From NCBI GenBank assembly GCA_016302545.1, contig JAEDNK010000009.1, forward strand, positions 1 to 24,205: DNA of 24,205 bases, written 5' to 3'. Below are positions 6,429 through 15,827 of this stretch, piece after piece. Source of the stretch: Bacillota bacterium. Lineage in GTDB: Bacteria > Bacillota > Clostridia > Peptostreptococcales > Anaerovoracaceae. Made by a program: the position numbers and the translations under genes. Each line of letters opens with the position of its first letter. Within the stretch, counting starts at the first letter, position 1. The notes beneath the pieces were generated by a model. That model did no database searches. It had not been told where the DNA came from and was given only the letters and a program-made list of their open reading frames with translations.

Positions 6429-8255
6429 TTACACTCTCTTGAACATCTTTTCTATTTCATAGCGGGTAAGTCTGATAAATGTAGGTCTGCCATGAGGACA
6501 GCTGAAAGGATTAATGCAGGAAGAAAGGTCTTTTATCAGAGCATTTATCTCTTCCGTGCTGAGCCTGTCATTAGCCTTTACTGCCGCCTTGCAGGACATC
6601 ATTATGAGCTTATCGATTACCACTCTGTTTGACAAATCGGTACTGTTTGTCATGTTTTCTATGAATTCATTTAAGAAATCCTCCGCCTCTGACAGCTCCA
6701 TAAACATTGGAATTTCAGTAATCCTGAAAGTGCCCTGACCGAATTCGGCTATTGTGAACCCCATTTTTGTCAAGGCGTTCAGCCAGTCAAAACGGTTTTC
6801 GCTGACAGCCAGCGATACATTTATTATAAGGGGCATGAGCAAGGGCTGTCTGGCCTTTTCGCCGTTTTCATATTCGGCTACAAGCTTTTCGTAGAAAATC
6901 CTCTCGTGTGCGGCATGCTGGTCTATGAGATAAAAAACAGACCCGTCAATGGCGGTGATGTATGTATCGAATATTACACCTGTAATTTCAAGCTGACTGA
7001 AATCAAAGGGTTTCAGCTGGGGTTCATATACGGAAAGTTCAGGTCCGGCATCTTCCGGCGCTGAGACTGCAGTTTCGGTTTTAACTGCAGTTTTATGTGG
7101 CTCGTTGTCTACTATTGACAATAACTGTTTTATGTCAACTTGCTCCTCTTCCCTTTTGGAAAGATGCTCCGGCACCTTCTCTCTGAAAGGCTCAAATACC
7201 CTCTCATATACCTTTGAAGCGCTGATTTTTTTATCCATGTCCTTGAACAGATTTCCCGCATCTACCACAGCATCTTTGGTGGCAAGAGCCTCTTTTATTG
7301 CACGGGAAATGAAGTCTGTAACTGCCGACTCATCATCAAAGCGCACTTCCCGCTTGTTTGGATGTATGTTCACATCCAAGGTATGAGGGTCAACACGCAG
7401 GAAAAGATATGTCACGGGGTATCTTCCTTCAAAAAGCCTTTCCTTATAGCCTGCCGCAACACCCCGTTCTATAACCTTGCTCGACACTACCCTGCCGTTT
7501 ACGAAGTAAATCTGGCTTCCCCGGGTTGTTTTGCTGAAGGCCGGTGTGGAAATATAGCCTTCTAACTGAAGACCACCCTCGCTGAAGTATACAGGAACCA
7601 TGTTTCGGGCATCTACATCGCTGTATACTCTCAGAATAGTATTGAGCCTGTTTCCGTCTCCAAGGGTTGAAAACAATATCTTGCCGTTATTAATCAGGCG
7701 GAACTTTACATCCTTGTAGGCCAAAGCCATCTGGGAAATAAATTCTATTATAAGACCGCTTTCCGCAGAGTCGGATTTCATAAATTTAAGTCTTGCAGGC
7801 GTGTTGTAAAATAAGTCCGTTACCACGATGGTAGTTCCGTCGGGGCAGCCGGTCTGCTCCTTTTGAATAACCATGCTGCCGTGGAGAACAAGTCTTATTC
7901 CAGTCTTGCTGTCTGCGGTCTTTGTCACAAGTTCTGTTCGCGTCACCGCCGCTATGGAAGCAAGGGCTTCGCCTCTGAAGCCAAGAGTATCTATGGCATC
8001 AAGGTCCGACGCTGTTTCAATTTTACTGGTGGCATGACGAAGAAAGGCTGTTTCTGCCTCTTCATAAGGTATGCCACAGCCATTGTCGGTTACTCTGATA
8101 TATGATTTTCCGCCGGTTTTTATCTCTACAACCAGACTGTCGGCTCCGGCATCGAGAGCGTTTTCAACAAGCTCCTTTACTATGGAAATGGGACGCTCTA
8201 TTACCTCGCCTGCCGCGATTTTGTCGGCTATAACCTTGTCTAAAACTCTTATCAT
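6429..8255 (-). CDS. mutL: DNA mismatch repair protein MutL
   Basis: The 608-residue protein has an N-terminal GHKL ATPase with ELVENALDAGADS (about 28-40), DNGCGIP and LGFRGEALASI, followed by the transducer domain, a poorly conserved charged linker (about 345-420) and the C-terminal dimerisation domain. The latter carries the metal-binding endonuclease motif DQHAAHERIFYE starting at Asp445, plus SCKAAVKAND and CPHGRPT. It is therefore a nicking MutL, as expected for an organism without MutH. GAGG seven bases before ATG 8255 overlaps the mutS end; only 14 bases separate the genes, consistent with a mutSL operon. Confidence 0.97.
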   Translation of the reverse strand: MIRVLDKVIADKIAAGEVIERPISIVKELVENALDAGADSLVVEIKTGGKSYIRVTDNGCGIPYEEAETAFLRHATSKIETASDLDAIDTLGFRGEALASIAAVTRTELVTKTADSKTGIRLVLHGSMVIQKEQTGCPDGTTIVVTDLFYNTPARLKFMKSDSAESGLIIEFISQMALAYKDVKFRLINNGKILFSTLGDGNRLNTILRVYSDVDARNMVPVYFSEGGLQLEGYISTPAFSKTTRGSQIYFVNGRVVSSKVIERGVAAGYKERLFEGRYPVTYLFLRVDPHTLDVNIHPNKREVRFDDESAVTDFISRAIKEALATKDAVVDAGNLFKDMDKKISASKVYERVFEPFREKVPEHLSKREEEQVDIKQLLSIVDNEPHKTAVKTETAVSAPEDAGPELSVYEPQLKPFDFSQLEITGVIFDTYITAIDGSVFYLIDQHAAHERIFYEKLVAEYENGEKARQPLLMPLIINVSLAVSENRFDWLNALTKMGFTIAEFGQGTFRITEIPMFMELSEAEDFLNEFIENMTNSTDLSNRVVIDKLIMMSCKAAVKANDRLSTEEINALIKDLSSCINPFSCPHGRPTFIRLTRYEIEKMFKRV

Positions 8256-8269
8256 CTTATTACCTCAGA

Positions 8270-10888
8270 TTACAGCAATTCTTTAAGTTCTTCCAGTATT
8301 TCAAATGCTTTTGACGGTGTGATATCCATTAAGTTGAGCGCTTTAAGCTTTTCAACCACAGGGTTTGACGCAAAGGAGAACATTGAAATCTGTTCTTCAT
8401 GTGCCTCAGCAGCCTTTGATGCAGGCAATGCAGTCATACTGCCATAGGTTGTATCGGAGGATGGGCCTCCGCTTTCCAGCTCGTAAAGCTTTTGCTGGGC
8501 TCTTTCCAGGAGACTCTTAGGTATTCCCGCAAGCTTTGCCACATGGATGCCGTAGCTTCTGCTGGCGGAGCCCTCAACGATTTTATGCAGGAAAACTATG
8601 TTGCCGTTCTGCTCGGCCACATCTACATTGAGATTCTTCACACCGTGAAGCTGTTCTTCTAAAACGGTGAGCTCGTGATAATGTGTGGCAAAAAGCGTTC
8701 TGATATGTGTGTTTTCGTTACAAAGGTGCTCTACCGCAGCCCATGCGATGGAAAGACCGTCGTAGGTGCTGGTGCCTCTGCCTATTTCGTCGAGAATTAT
8801 AAGGCTTCGCGACTGGGCATTGTTCAGAATATAAGCGAGTTCGCTCATTTCCACGAAAAATGTGGACTGACCCTGAGCCAGGTTATCCGACGCCCCTATT
8901 CTGGTGAAGATTCTGTCCACCACACCTATTTTTGCCCTTTCACAAGGGACGAAACAGCCTGCCTGAGCCATTAATACTATCAGTGCAGTCTGGCGCATAT
9001 ATGTGGATTTGCCCGCCATATTAGGACCTGTAATGAGCAGCATACTTGAAGCATTATCGTTGAGATAAGTATCGTTTGAAACGAAAAGTCCGTTTGTCAC
9101 CGTCTGTTCTATCACAGGGTGACGACCCTTGACAATCTCTATTTCCATAGAATCATCGACAATCGGCCTAACATATCCAAGCTTTTCGCTGACATGGGCG
9201 AAAGATGTGAGTACATCCAGAGTGGAGATTGCTGCGGAGGTTTTTTGTATAACCTCTATGTAGCCCTGTATGAATGTCCGAACCTGAGTGAACAGCTCAT
9301 ACTCCATTTGGTTTATCTTAGTTTCCGCATTGAGGACAAGATTTTCCATCTCCTTTAATTCAGGCGTGATGAAACGCTCTGCGTTGGCGAGAGTCTGTTT
9401 TCTTATATAATTTTCCGGTATCAGGTCGTAGTATGAACGGGTAACCTCGAGATAGTAACCGAATACGCGGTTATATCCCACCTTGAGGTTTTTGATTCCG
9501 GTTCTCTCTCTTTCCGAGTTTTCCAAGTTGGAAATCCAAGTTTTTCCGTCCTTTATGGAGAATTTAAGGTTGTCCAGTTCCTCGGAATAACCTTCTTTGA
9601 TTAGCCCTCCTTCTTTGATGGTAAAAGGCGGCTCTTCGGAGATTGCTCTGTCTATAATATCATAAATGTCTGAAAGACAATCGATTTCATTATTTATATC
9701 ATTTAAAAGTTCAGAATGGGCCGTTCCCAGTTCTGATTTAATTTCCGGCAGAACGGCGATGGAATTTCTGAGTGCAATCAAATCCTTGCCGTTGGCATTG
9801 CCGCAGGCGATTCTGCCTGCCAGCCGTTCAAAGTCATAGATGTGTTTAAGATTTTCCTTTATGTTGTTGCGCATCAGCAGATTTTCGTAGAGTTCTTCTA
9901 CTCCGCCGAGGCGTAAATTGATTTCGGATGCACTGTTAAGGGGTTCTCTGAGCCACTGACGCATTTTGCGGCTTCCCATGGCAGTATGTGTCTTATCCAG
10001 TATACCCAGAAGCGAACCCTGAACCTTCTTTTCATATAGTGTTTCGGTAATCTCAAGGTTTCTGATTGTGGCCTTATCAAGAGCCATGTGAGTTCCGATT
10101 TCGTAGTGATTAATATGGGTGATGTGAGTAAGACTGTGCTTTTGAGTTTCCATCAGATAGCTGAGGAGCGCACCTAAAGCAAGGGCGGCACGAGGTCTGA
10201 AGTCAAGTCCCAGACCTGTGAGTGAAATACAGTTAAAATGTGATTTTATGGCATCCTCTGCCCCTTTAGGGGAAAAGAATTCATCGCTGAGGACATTGAT
10301 ATACGCTTCTGTAATGTATTTTATCTCATCCATTGAGTATATGGAAGCAAATTCCTCGCTACATATTATTTCCCTTGCCTTGATCTTCACCAGCTCGTTT
10401 AAAATTGCCGAATAAAGGTCCTTTCCTCTGTACTCCGTAAGATACAGCTCTCCCGTGGAGACATCACAATAAGCCACAGACATGGCTTTTGAATCGGCTG
10501 AAACTGCGGCTAGATAATTGTTTTCTTTTTCGGAGAGCATAGTTCCGGAGGTTAAGGTTCCCGGAGTAACCACCTGTATAACCTCTCTTTTAACTATACC
10601 TTTTGCTTGTGCCGGGTCCTCTGTCTGCTCACAGATAGCAACTTTATAACCCTTTTCCACAAGCTTGGCTATATAGCTGTCAGCTGCGTGGAAAGGGACT
10701 CCGCACATGGGAGCCCTTTCCTCCTGGCCACAGCTTTTTCCGGTCAATGTTAATTCTAATTCCTTTGACGCCAAAATCGCGTCATCAAAGAACATTTCAT
10801 AGAAGTCGCCGAGCCTGAAAAACAGAATACAGTCCTTGTATTCCTCTTTAATTTTCATATACTGCTCCATCATCGGCGATAACTTCAT
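8270..10888 (-). CDS. mutS: DNA mismatch repair protein MutS
   Basis: The 872-residue protein is a full-length MutS1. The mismatch-reading Phe-Tyr-Glu motif is at residues 29-31 (GDFYEMF). The C-terminal ABC-type ATPase has Walker A GPNMAGKST from Gly621, the signature/Walker B region DEIGRGTSTYDG and the conserved FATHYHEL. It recognises mispairs and recruits MutL, encoded next. AAGGAG lies seven bases before ATG 10888. It follows tandem hairpins at 10954-11023; a weak sigma-A-like pair, TTTGCA (10939-10934) and TATTAA (10917-10912) with 16-base spacing, could start its transcript. The alternative is read-through from the aminotransferase gene. Confidence 0.97.
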   Translation of the reverse strand: MKLSPMMEQYMKIKEEYKDCILFFRLGDFYEMFFDDAILASKELELTLTGKSCGQEERAPMCGVPFHAADSYIAKLVEKGYKVAICEQTEDPAQAKGIVKREVIQVVTPGTLTSGTMLSEKENNYLAAVSADSKAMSVAYCDVSTGELYLTEYRGKDLYSAILNELVKIKAREIICSEEFASIYSMDEIKYITEAYINVLSDEFFSPKGAEDAIKSHFNCISLTGLGLDFRPRAALALGALLSYLMETQKHSLTHITHINHYEIGTHMALDKATIRNLEITETLYEKKVQGSLLGILDKTHTAMGSRKMRQWLREPLNSASEINLRLGGVEELYENLLMRNNIKENLKHIYDFERLAGRIACGNANGKDLIALRNSIAVLPEIKSELGTAHSELLNDINNEIDCLSDIYDIIDRAISEEPPFTIKEGGLIKEGYSEELDNLKFSIKDGKTWISNLENSERERTGIKNLKVGYNRVFGYYLEVTRSYYDLIPENYIRKQTLANAERFITPELKEMENLVLNAETKINQMEYELFTQVRTFIQGYIEVIQKTSAAISTLDVLTSFAHVSEKLGYVRPIVDDSMEIEIVKGRHPVIEQTVTNGLFVSNDTYLNDNASSMLLITGPNMAGKSTYMRQTALIVLMAQAGCFVPCERAKIGVVDRIFTRIGASDNLAQGQSTFFVEMSELAYILNNAQSRSLIILDEIGRGTSTYDGLSIAWAAVEHLCNENTHIRTLFATHYHELTVLEEQLHGVKNLNVDVAEQNGNIVFLHKIVEGSASRSYGIHVAKLAGIPKSLLERAQQKLYELESGGPSSDTTYGSMTALPASKAAEAHEEQISMFSFASNPVVEKLKALNLMDITPSKAFEILEELKELL

Positions 10889-10953
10889 ATAAAATCTCCT
10901 TCGTTTCTTCCTTAATAAAATGTATGTACAAAATGCAAACTATCTTGCGTTGT

Positions 10954-11003
10954 ATCGGTTCTTTCGATTGTCTCTGCGGCGTTGCCGCAAGGTAAGAACC
11001 GAT
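10954..11003 (-). other. Nested stem-loop between aminotransferase and mutS
   Basis: A perfect 10-bp outer stem (ATCGGTTCTT at 10954-10963 with AAGAACCGAT at 10994-11003) encloses a perfect 6-bp GC-rich hairpin (TGCGGC 10975-10980 with GCCGCA 10984-10989, 3-base loop). The arms between are asymmetric (11 and 4 bases). Minus-strand bases beyond (ACAACGCAAG) have no U-run. It could stop transcription with help from another factor, be a processing site, or shape the mutS leader. Confidence 0.55.
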
Positions 11004-11005
11004 GA

Positions 11006-11023
11006 AATTCCCTAGCGGGAATT
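11006..11023 (-). other. Short perfect hairpin spanning the aminotransferase stop codon
   Basis: AATTCCC (11006-11012) and GGGAATT (11017-11023) form a perfect 7-bp stem with a 4-base loop. The gene's TAG stop (11014-11012) lies inside it. It directly precedes the larger nested hairpin in the mRNA. Confidence 0.5.
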
Positions 11024-12202
11024 ATAAGCCTTGATACCTTCCTTGATGACGTTGATACCGGCCTTCATGTCCTCGGCCTTGAGAACGTAAGCGATTCTGA
11101 TGTCTGACTGACCTACACCCTTGGTTCCGAAGAAACCGCCTGCAGGTGCGAACATAACTGTTTCACCGTTAACATCAAATTCCTGAAGAAGGAACATGAG
11201 GAAGTTTTCTGCATTGTCAACAGGAAGCTGACAGGTGATGTAGAAAGCTCCTTCCGGTACTCCGAATTTGATTCCTTCGATTTCCTTAAGGGCTTCAACG
11301 GAAACATTTCTTCTGTGCTCGTATTCCTTCTTGATATCGTCGAAGTATGACGGGTCAAGATTGTAAAGGGCTGCAGCTCCCAGCATATCCAGAGTCGGAC
11401 AGCAGAGTCTTGCCTGGCAGAGCTTCATGAGATTGCCCATGAGTTCCTCGTTCTTGGAAGCGATGGAACCGATTCTGGCGCCGCAGGCTGAGAATCTCTT
11501 TGATACGGAGTCAACGATGATTACATTCTGTTCAGCTTCCTTGAAGGAGCCGAAGGTTGCCATTTTCTTTCCGTCATATGTAAACTCTCTGTAAACCTCG
11601 TCGGCAATGATGTAAAGGTCGTGCTCTAAAGCGATATCAACGATAAGCTTCATTTCATCGTGAGTGAGAACCTTTCCTGTCGGGTTGCCCGGGTTGATGA
11701 TGCAGATTGCCTTGGTCTTGTCGGTGATAACGCCTTCGATCTTTTCTCTTACGGCATACTGGTATCCGTCTTCGGCAGTCGTAGGGATAGCTACAACCTT
11801 GCCCCCTGCCTGACCTACGAAGGTCTTGTAGTTGGTGTAGAAAGGCTCTGCCATGATAACTTCATCATCGTTGTCGAGAATTGCAGTCATAAGCATGTTG
11901 ATAGCTTCTGAACCGCCGTTGGTGATGAGCAGGTCCTTCTTCTGGAAGTCAAGACCGATTCTCTTGTAGTATCCTACGAGAGCTTCAAGCAGGCTTGCTT
12001 CGCCCTGTGAGTTAGCGTAAGCCAGTACTTCCTGGTCAAAGTTCTTTACGGTATCGAAGAAAGCTTTAGGTGTTTTGATATCAGGCTGTCCCAAGTTTAA
12101 GCGATAAACCTTTTTACCTGCGGCAACTGCTGCGTCTGCGTACGGAACGAACTTTCTGATAGGTGAAAGTTCCATAGCCTGAATTTTCTGTGATAGTTTC
12201 AT
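11012..12202 (-). CDS. Class I/II PLP-dependent aminotransferase (AspC/PatA-like)
   Basis: The 396-residue fold-type I aminotransferase has LGQPDIKTP near the N-terminus (37-45), NPGNPTG at 170-176, the cofactor-binding Asp201/Tyr204 pair (ADEVY) and Schiff-base Lys235 in SVSKRFSACGARIGS. This places it in the aspartate/aromatic aminotransferase I-gamma branch (AspC, PatA, AspB type). Substrate preference cannot be read from sequence; aspartate or an aromatic or branched amino acid are all possible. ATG 12202 has AAGGAG eight bases upstream. It follows tlyA by 31 bases and is probably read from the same transcript. In many Clostridia argR/recN follow tlyA instead, so this neighbour is a local rearrangement. 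Confidence 0.9.
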   Translation of the reverse strand: MKLSQKIQAMELSPIRKFVPYADAAVAAGKKVYRLNLGQPDIKTPKAFFDTVKNFDQEVLAYANSQGEASLLEALVGYYKRIGLDFQKKDLLITNGGSEAINMLMTAILDNDDEVIMAEPFYTNYKTFVGQAGGKVVAIPTTAEDGYQYAVREKIEGVITDKTKAICIINPGNPTGKVLTHDEMKLIVDIALEHDLYIIADEVYREFTYDGKKMATFGSFKEAEQNVIIVDSVSKRFSACGARIGSIASKNEELMGNLMKLCQARLCCPTLDMLGAAALYNLDPSYFDDIKKEYEHRRNVSVEALKEIEGIKFGVPEGAFYITCQLPVDNAENFLMFLLQEFDVNGETVMFAPAGGFFGTKGVGQSDIRIAYVLKAEDMKAGINVIKEGIKAYNSR

Positions 12203-12233
12203 TTTTTTCTCTCCTTTTTAAAATTAACATCTT

Positions 12234-13049
12234 TTATTCTAACTCCTCATGGGAGGCGTTAACTATATTATCAACTGTTTCCTCGTTAACAGGGACAGAT
12301 ATATCTAGGGCCATCTTTGTAAGGAAAAGAAGATATTCAATATTCCCTTTTGCTCCCGTAACCGGACTGAAGGTAAGTCCCGCGATGAAAAAACCGCTTT
12401 CTTCTGCATATTGTATCACATTTTCTATGACCTGTCTGTGTACTTTTTTATCTCTGACTATGCCTTTTTTGCCAACCTGCTCTCTGCCTGCCTCGAATTG
12501 AGGTTTAACAAGACAAACAAGACTTCCGGTTTCTGCGAGAAGTTTCGAGGCAACAGGCAAAACAAGCTTCAAGGATATAAAGGACACATCTATGCTGATA
12601 AAATCAACAGGTTCGGCGATTTTATCGAAATCCAGGTATCTGATATTGCATTTTTCCATGTTGACTACGCGAGGGTCTGTCCTCAGTTTATAGTCCAGCT
12701 GACCGTAGCCTACATCTACCGCGTATACCTTTGCCGCGCCATTTTGAAGCATGCAGTCCGTAAATCCGCCTGTTGACGCTCCTATATCCATGCACACGGC
12801 ATTTTCAAGGTTAATATCCCATATTTTCATGGACTTTTCAAGCTTCAGACCGCCTCTGCTCACATAAGGGCAGATGTTTTCCTTTACGGTAATCTCAGCC
12901 TCAGTATCAATCATGTTTCCGGCCTTATCGCTTTTCTGCCCGTCCACATAGACGATTCCTGCCATAATTGAAGCCTTGGCGCGCTCTCTTGACTGATAAA
13001 ATCCTTTTTTGACCAGTAAAACATCAAGCCTTTCCTTCAATCTCCTCAC
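12234..13049 (-). CDS. tlyA: TlyA-family rRNA 2'-O-methyltransferase (YqxC-like)
   Basis: About 271 residues from the chosen start. An N-terminal S4 RNA-binding domain (LKERLDVLLVKKGFYQSRER...) is followed by an FtsJ-like Rossmann methyltransferase domain with SAM motif DIGASTGGFTDC, then AVDVGYGQLD and SIDVSFISL. TlyA proteins methylate cytidine 2'-OH in 16S/23S rRNA in mycobacteria; the historical name is haemolysin. The start is uncertain because no ATG lies in frame before the S4 domain. I chose GTG at 13049 (AAAGGA just upstream); TTG at 13064 and TTG at 13040 are alternatives. Any of them overlaps the dxs end by 17-41 bases, a conserved dxs-tlyA coupling in Firmicutes. Confidence 0.9.
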   Translation of the reverse strand: MRRLKERLDVLLVKKGFYQSRERAKASIMAGIVYVDGQKSDKAGNMIDTEAEITVKENICPYVSRGGLKLEKSMKIWDINLENAVCMDIGASTGGFTDCMLQNGAAKVYAVDVGYGQLDYKLRTDPRVVNMEKCNIRYLDFDKIAEPVDFISIDVSFISLKLVLPVASKLLAETGSLVCLVKPQFEAGREQVGKKGIVRDKKVHRQVIENVIQYAEESGFFIAGLTFSPVTGAKGNIEYLLFLTKMALDISVPVNEETVDNIVNASHEELE

Positions 13050-14904
13050 ATATCCTTTCTGCAATCTGCTGCGGCGTCAGACCGTACTTCTCGGCAAGCT
13101 CACCGAAGCTTCCCTGCTCTATAAATTTATCCGGCCAGCCAAAATTCAAAATCCTTATATTTTCATCTTTAAGAGCTGCCGCAAGATGCATCCCAAATCC
13201 TCCCGAAACATCGTTATCCTCAAGGGTAACGATGATTTTACAGCTTTTATTGAAAAGGGCAAGATCAAGAGGCTTCACGATTTCCACATCAACAAGGCCG
13301 GTTTCAATTCCTTTGGCATTTAATATTTCACGGAGTTTAAGACCGCAGTCATACATTTTGCCGCAAGCCCATATGTCCACATCCCTGCCGGAAAATATTC
13401 GTTCGTTTTTAATCTTTTTCGCACAAGTTGACATAATATTTTTCTTGTCAATATCGTCGAGGTTAGTCGTATTTCCACGGGGATATCTTATGGCTGCAGG
13501 CGCCTCCAGAGAAAAGGCATAATCCATTGCTCTTTTAAGACTTTCACCGTCGTGAGGGGTCAGAACCGTCATCTGAGGCATTGTCAGCAGATAAGACAAA
13601 TCGTATATTCCGTGATGGGTTTCACCGTCTGCTCCCACTATGCCGGCTCTGTCTATGGCAAATACCACAGGAAGCTTCTGCATGCAGACATCCTCCATTA
13701 TCTGATCATAAGCTCTTTGCAGGAAAGAAGAATAGATGGCACATAAAGGTCTGATTCCGCACTTTGCAAGTCCTGCCGCAAAGGTCACGGCATGCTGTTC
13801 GGCTATTCCCACATCAAAAAACCTTTCGGGAAATCTTTCTTCAAATGGTCCGAGACCTGTTGCCTGTCCCATGGCTGCCGTAATGGCAGCTACACGAGGG
13901 TTCTTTTCTGCAATTTTCACGAGGTGGTTACCCATAATCTCCGAATAGGAAATGCCCTCTTCCTTTTTCGTTACCTCCCCCGTTTCCGGATCAAAGGGGC
14001 CTACGCCGTGAAACTTCCCGGGGAACTTTTCGGCATTTCTGTAACCCTTGCCTTTTCTGGTTATTACATGTATGAGAACCGGTTCGTCGAGACTTTTGGC
14101 TCTGTTAAGAACATTTACCAGCTCGGTAATATCATGTCCGTCCACAGGTCCGAAGTATGTGAAACCCAGCTCCTCAAAGAGTACTCCACCTTTTTCCAAT
14201 ATGGAGTATTTGATATCGTTTTTAAATCCGGCAAGTCCTCCTGCAATAGCGCGTCCTACTCCGCCCCTTGAGCCTATATTGTTTTTTATGAATTTCTTTG
14301 CACTCAAATATCCCTTAGAGGTTCTAAGGGTTCCAAGGTGGGTGGATATTCCGCCTATGTTTTTTGATATAGACATTCCGTTGTCATTGAGTATGACTAT
14401 TACCTTCGACTTGGATGCGCCTATGTTATTCAGCGCTTCATAAGCCATTCCGCCGGTAAGGGAACCGTCTCCGATTACGGCAATTACTTCATAATTCTCT
14501 CCATTTATTTCTCTGGCGGATGCCATACCGGCAGCTGCCGAAACAGATGTGCTGCTGTGCCCCGTATCAAAGGCGTCATGAAGACTTTCATTCGCCTTGG
14601 GAAAACCGCTGAGTCCGCGGAACTGACGCAGGGTATCAAAGTCACCTGCTCTTCCGGTGAGAATTTTATGAACATAGGACTGGTGACCCACATCCCATAT
14701 GATTTTATCCTTAGGACTGTCAAAGACCTTATGAAGAGCGATTGAAAGCTCCACTACGCCAAGATTGGAGGCAAGGTGTCCTCCCGTCTTTGAAACCTTG
14801 TCTATGAGGAAATCTCTGATGGAGTATGAAAGAAGCTCCAGTTCCTTGTCTGACATGGATTTTAAATCCTGCGGAAAATTGTAATCAAGAATATTTCTCT
14901 TCAT
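13024..14904 (-). CDS. dxs: 1-deoxy-D-xylulose-5-phosphate synthase
   Basis: The 626-residue enzyme condenses pyruvate and glyceraldehyde-3-phosphate into DXP, the entry step of the MEP isoprenoid pathway and a source for thiamin and pyridoxal. Visible are DVGHQSYVHKILTGR, the thiamin diphosphate motif GDGSLTGG (145-152) continuing to NDN near 173-175, GAD and the transketolase pyrimidine-binding half with IAEQHAVTFAAGLA and YSSFLQRAYDQ. Length is normal. ATG 14904 is 14 bases past ispA, but its ribosome-binding site is weak (only TAGGA, about 14 bases upstream), so translation may depend on coupling with ispA. ispA-dxs-tlyA is the usual Firmicute order. Confidence 0.97.
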   Translation of the reverse strand: MKRNILDYNFPQDLKSMSDKELELLSYSIRDFLIDKVSKTGGHLASNLGVVELSIALHKVFDSPKDKIIWDVGHQSYVHKILTGRAGDFDTLRQFRGLSGFPKANESLHDAFDTGHSSTSVSAAAGMASAREINGENYEVIAVIGDGSLTGGMAYEALNNIGASKSKVIVILNDNGMSISKNIGGISTHLGTLRTSKGYLSAKKFIKNNIGSRGGVGRAIAGGLAGFKNDIKYSILEKGGVLFEELGFTYFGPVDGHDITELVNVLNRAKSLDEPVLIHVITRKGKGYRNAEKFPGKFHGVGPFDPETGEVTKKEEGISYSEIMGNHLVKIAEKNPRVAAITAAMGQATGLGPFEERFPERFFDVGIAEQHAVTFAAGLAKCGIRPLCAIYSSFLQRAYDQIMEDVCMQKLPVVFAIDRAGIVGADGETHHGIYDLSYLLTMPQMTVLTPHDGESLKRAMDYAFSLEAPAAIRYPRGNTTNLDDIDKKNIMSTCAKKIKNERIFSGRDVDIWACGKMYDCGLKLREILNAKGIETGLVDVEIVKPLDLALFNKSCKIIVTLEDNDVSGGFGMHLAAALKDENIRILNFGWPDKFIEQGSFGELAEKYGLTPQQIAERICEEIEGKA

Positions 14905-14918
14905 TATGATAGATAATC

Positions 14919-15812
14919 CTATTTTCTTCTGTTTTTTAATTTAAGCACAAGCTCTCTGAAGAACTCTGCGTTATCGTAGTAAGGCGCCAGAGCCTCAACT
15001 GCATTGTCCGTCAGCTCTTCCAGCCGTCTGTGCGCCGCTTCAAGACCGTTCAAAGAGGTGTATGTATTTTTATTCTTTTTCTTGTCGGAGCCTATTGCCT
15101 TTCCAAGCTCATCCGGGTTGCCTATCTCATCGAGAATATCGTCGGCAATCTGGTACGCCAGACCCAGATTCTCTGCGTACACATCGAGATTCTGGAGCAT
15201 ATATGAGGACGGCTCGCCCAGATAAAGTCCGGCTCTGATGGCAGACTTCATCAGCGCTCCTGTCTTGTTTATGTGTATGTACTCAAGCATTTCGTTGGAG
15301 TATTCGTTATGCTCTCCCTCTATGTCGGATACCTGTCCTGCGACCATGCCGCGACATCCTGCACCCTTTGAAATTTCGTAAGCCGCCTTGATGCGCTTGG
15401 TCATCTTTTCGGGCGAGTCGAAGTAAAGCATCATATCCTTGTTTATTGCCTCGAAAGCCGTGGTTAAAAGTCCGTCGCCTGCAAGAATTGCTATTGCTTC
15501 ACCATATACCTTATGATTAGTAGGAAGTCCCCGTCTGAGGTCATCGTTGTCCATGGCGGGAAGATCGTCGTGAATCAGGGAATATGTGTGTATATATTCC
15601 ACCGCACAGGCATAAGGAAGAGCCTCTCTTATATCGCCTCCGGCAAAATCGCAGGCGGCGAGAAGCAGCACAGGACGCAGGCGTTTACCTCCTGCCGTCA
15701 GGCTGTATTTCATAGCCTCATACAATGAAATGCTCTTGTTGTCGATGTTAGGAATAAAATCCAAAAGATGCTCATCGATTATCCTCTTGTAATCGTCATA
15801 TCCTCTTTCCAT
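14919..15812 (-). CDS. ispA: Polyprenyl (farnesyl/geranyl) diphosphate synthase
   Basis: The 297-residue all-alpha prenyltransferase has GGKRLRP (41-47), the first aspartate-rich motif DDLPAMD (82-88) with the two-residue insertion typical of bacterial short-chain synthases, GQVSDIEGE, and the second aspartate motif DDILD (224-228). It makes farnesyl or geranylgeranyl diphosphate from IPP and DMAPP; chain length cannot be fixed from this alone, but the xseB-ispA-dxs context favours farnesyl diphosphate synthase. ATG 15812 has a very strong AAAGGAGG nine bases upstream, which overlaps the xseB stop. Confidence 0.95.
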   Translation of the reverse strand: MERGYDDYKRIIDEHLLDFIPNIDNKSISLYEAMKYSLTAGGKRLRPVLLLAACDFAGGDIREALPYACAVEYIHTYSLIHDDLPAMDNDDLRRGLPTNHKVYGEAIAILAGDGLLTTAFEAINKDMMLYFDSPEKMTKRIKAAYEISKGAGCRGMVAGQVSDIEGEHNEYSNEMLEYIHINKTGALMKSAIRAGLYLGEPSSYMLQNLDVYAENLGLAYQIADDILDEIGNPDELGKAIGSDKKKNKNTYTSLNGLEAAHRRLEELTDNAVEALAPYYDNAEFFRELVLKLKNRRK

Positions 15813-15827
15813 AAAAGATGACCTCCT

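Noticed and set aside
13792..14271. Plus-strand open frame of 159 codons opposite dxs
   Set aside because: Antisense shadow of dxs; no recognisable domain or ribosome-binding site.
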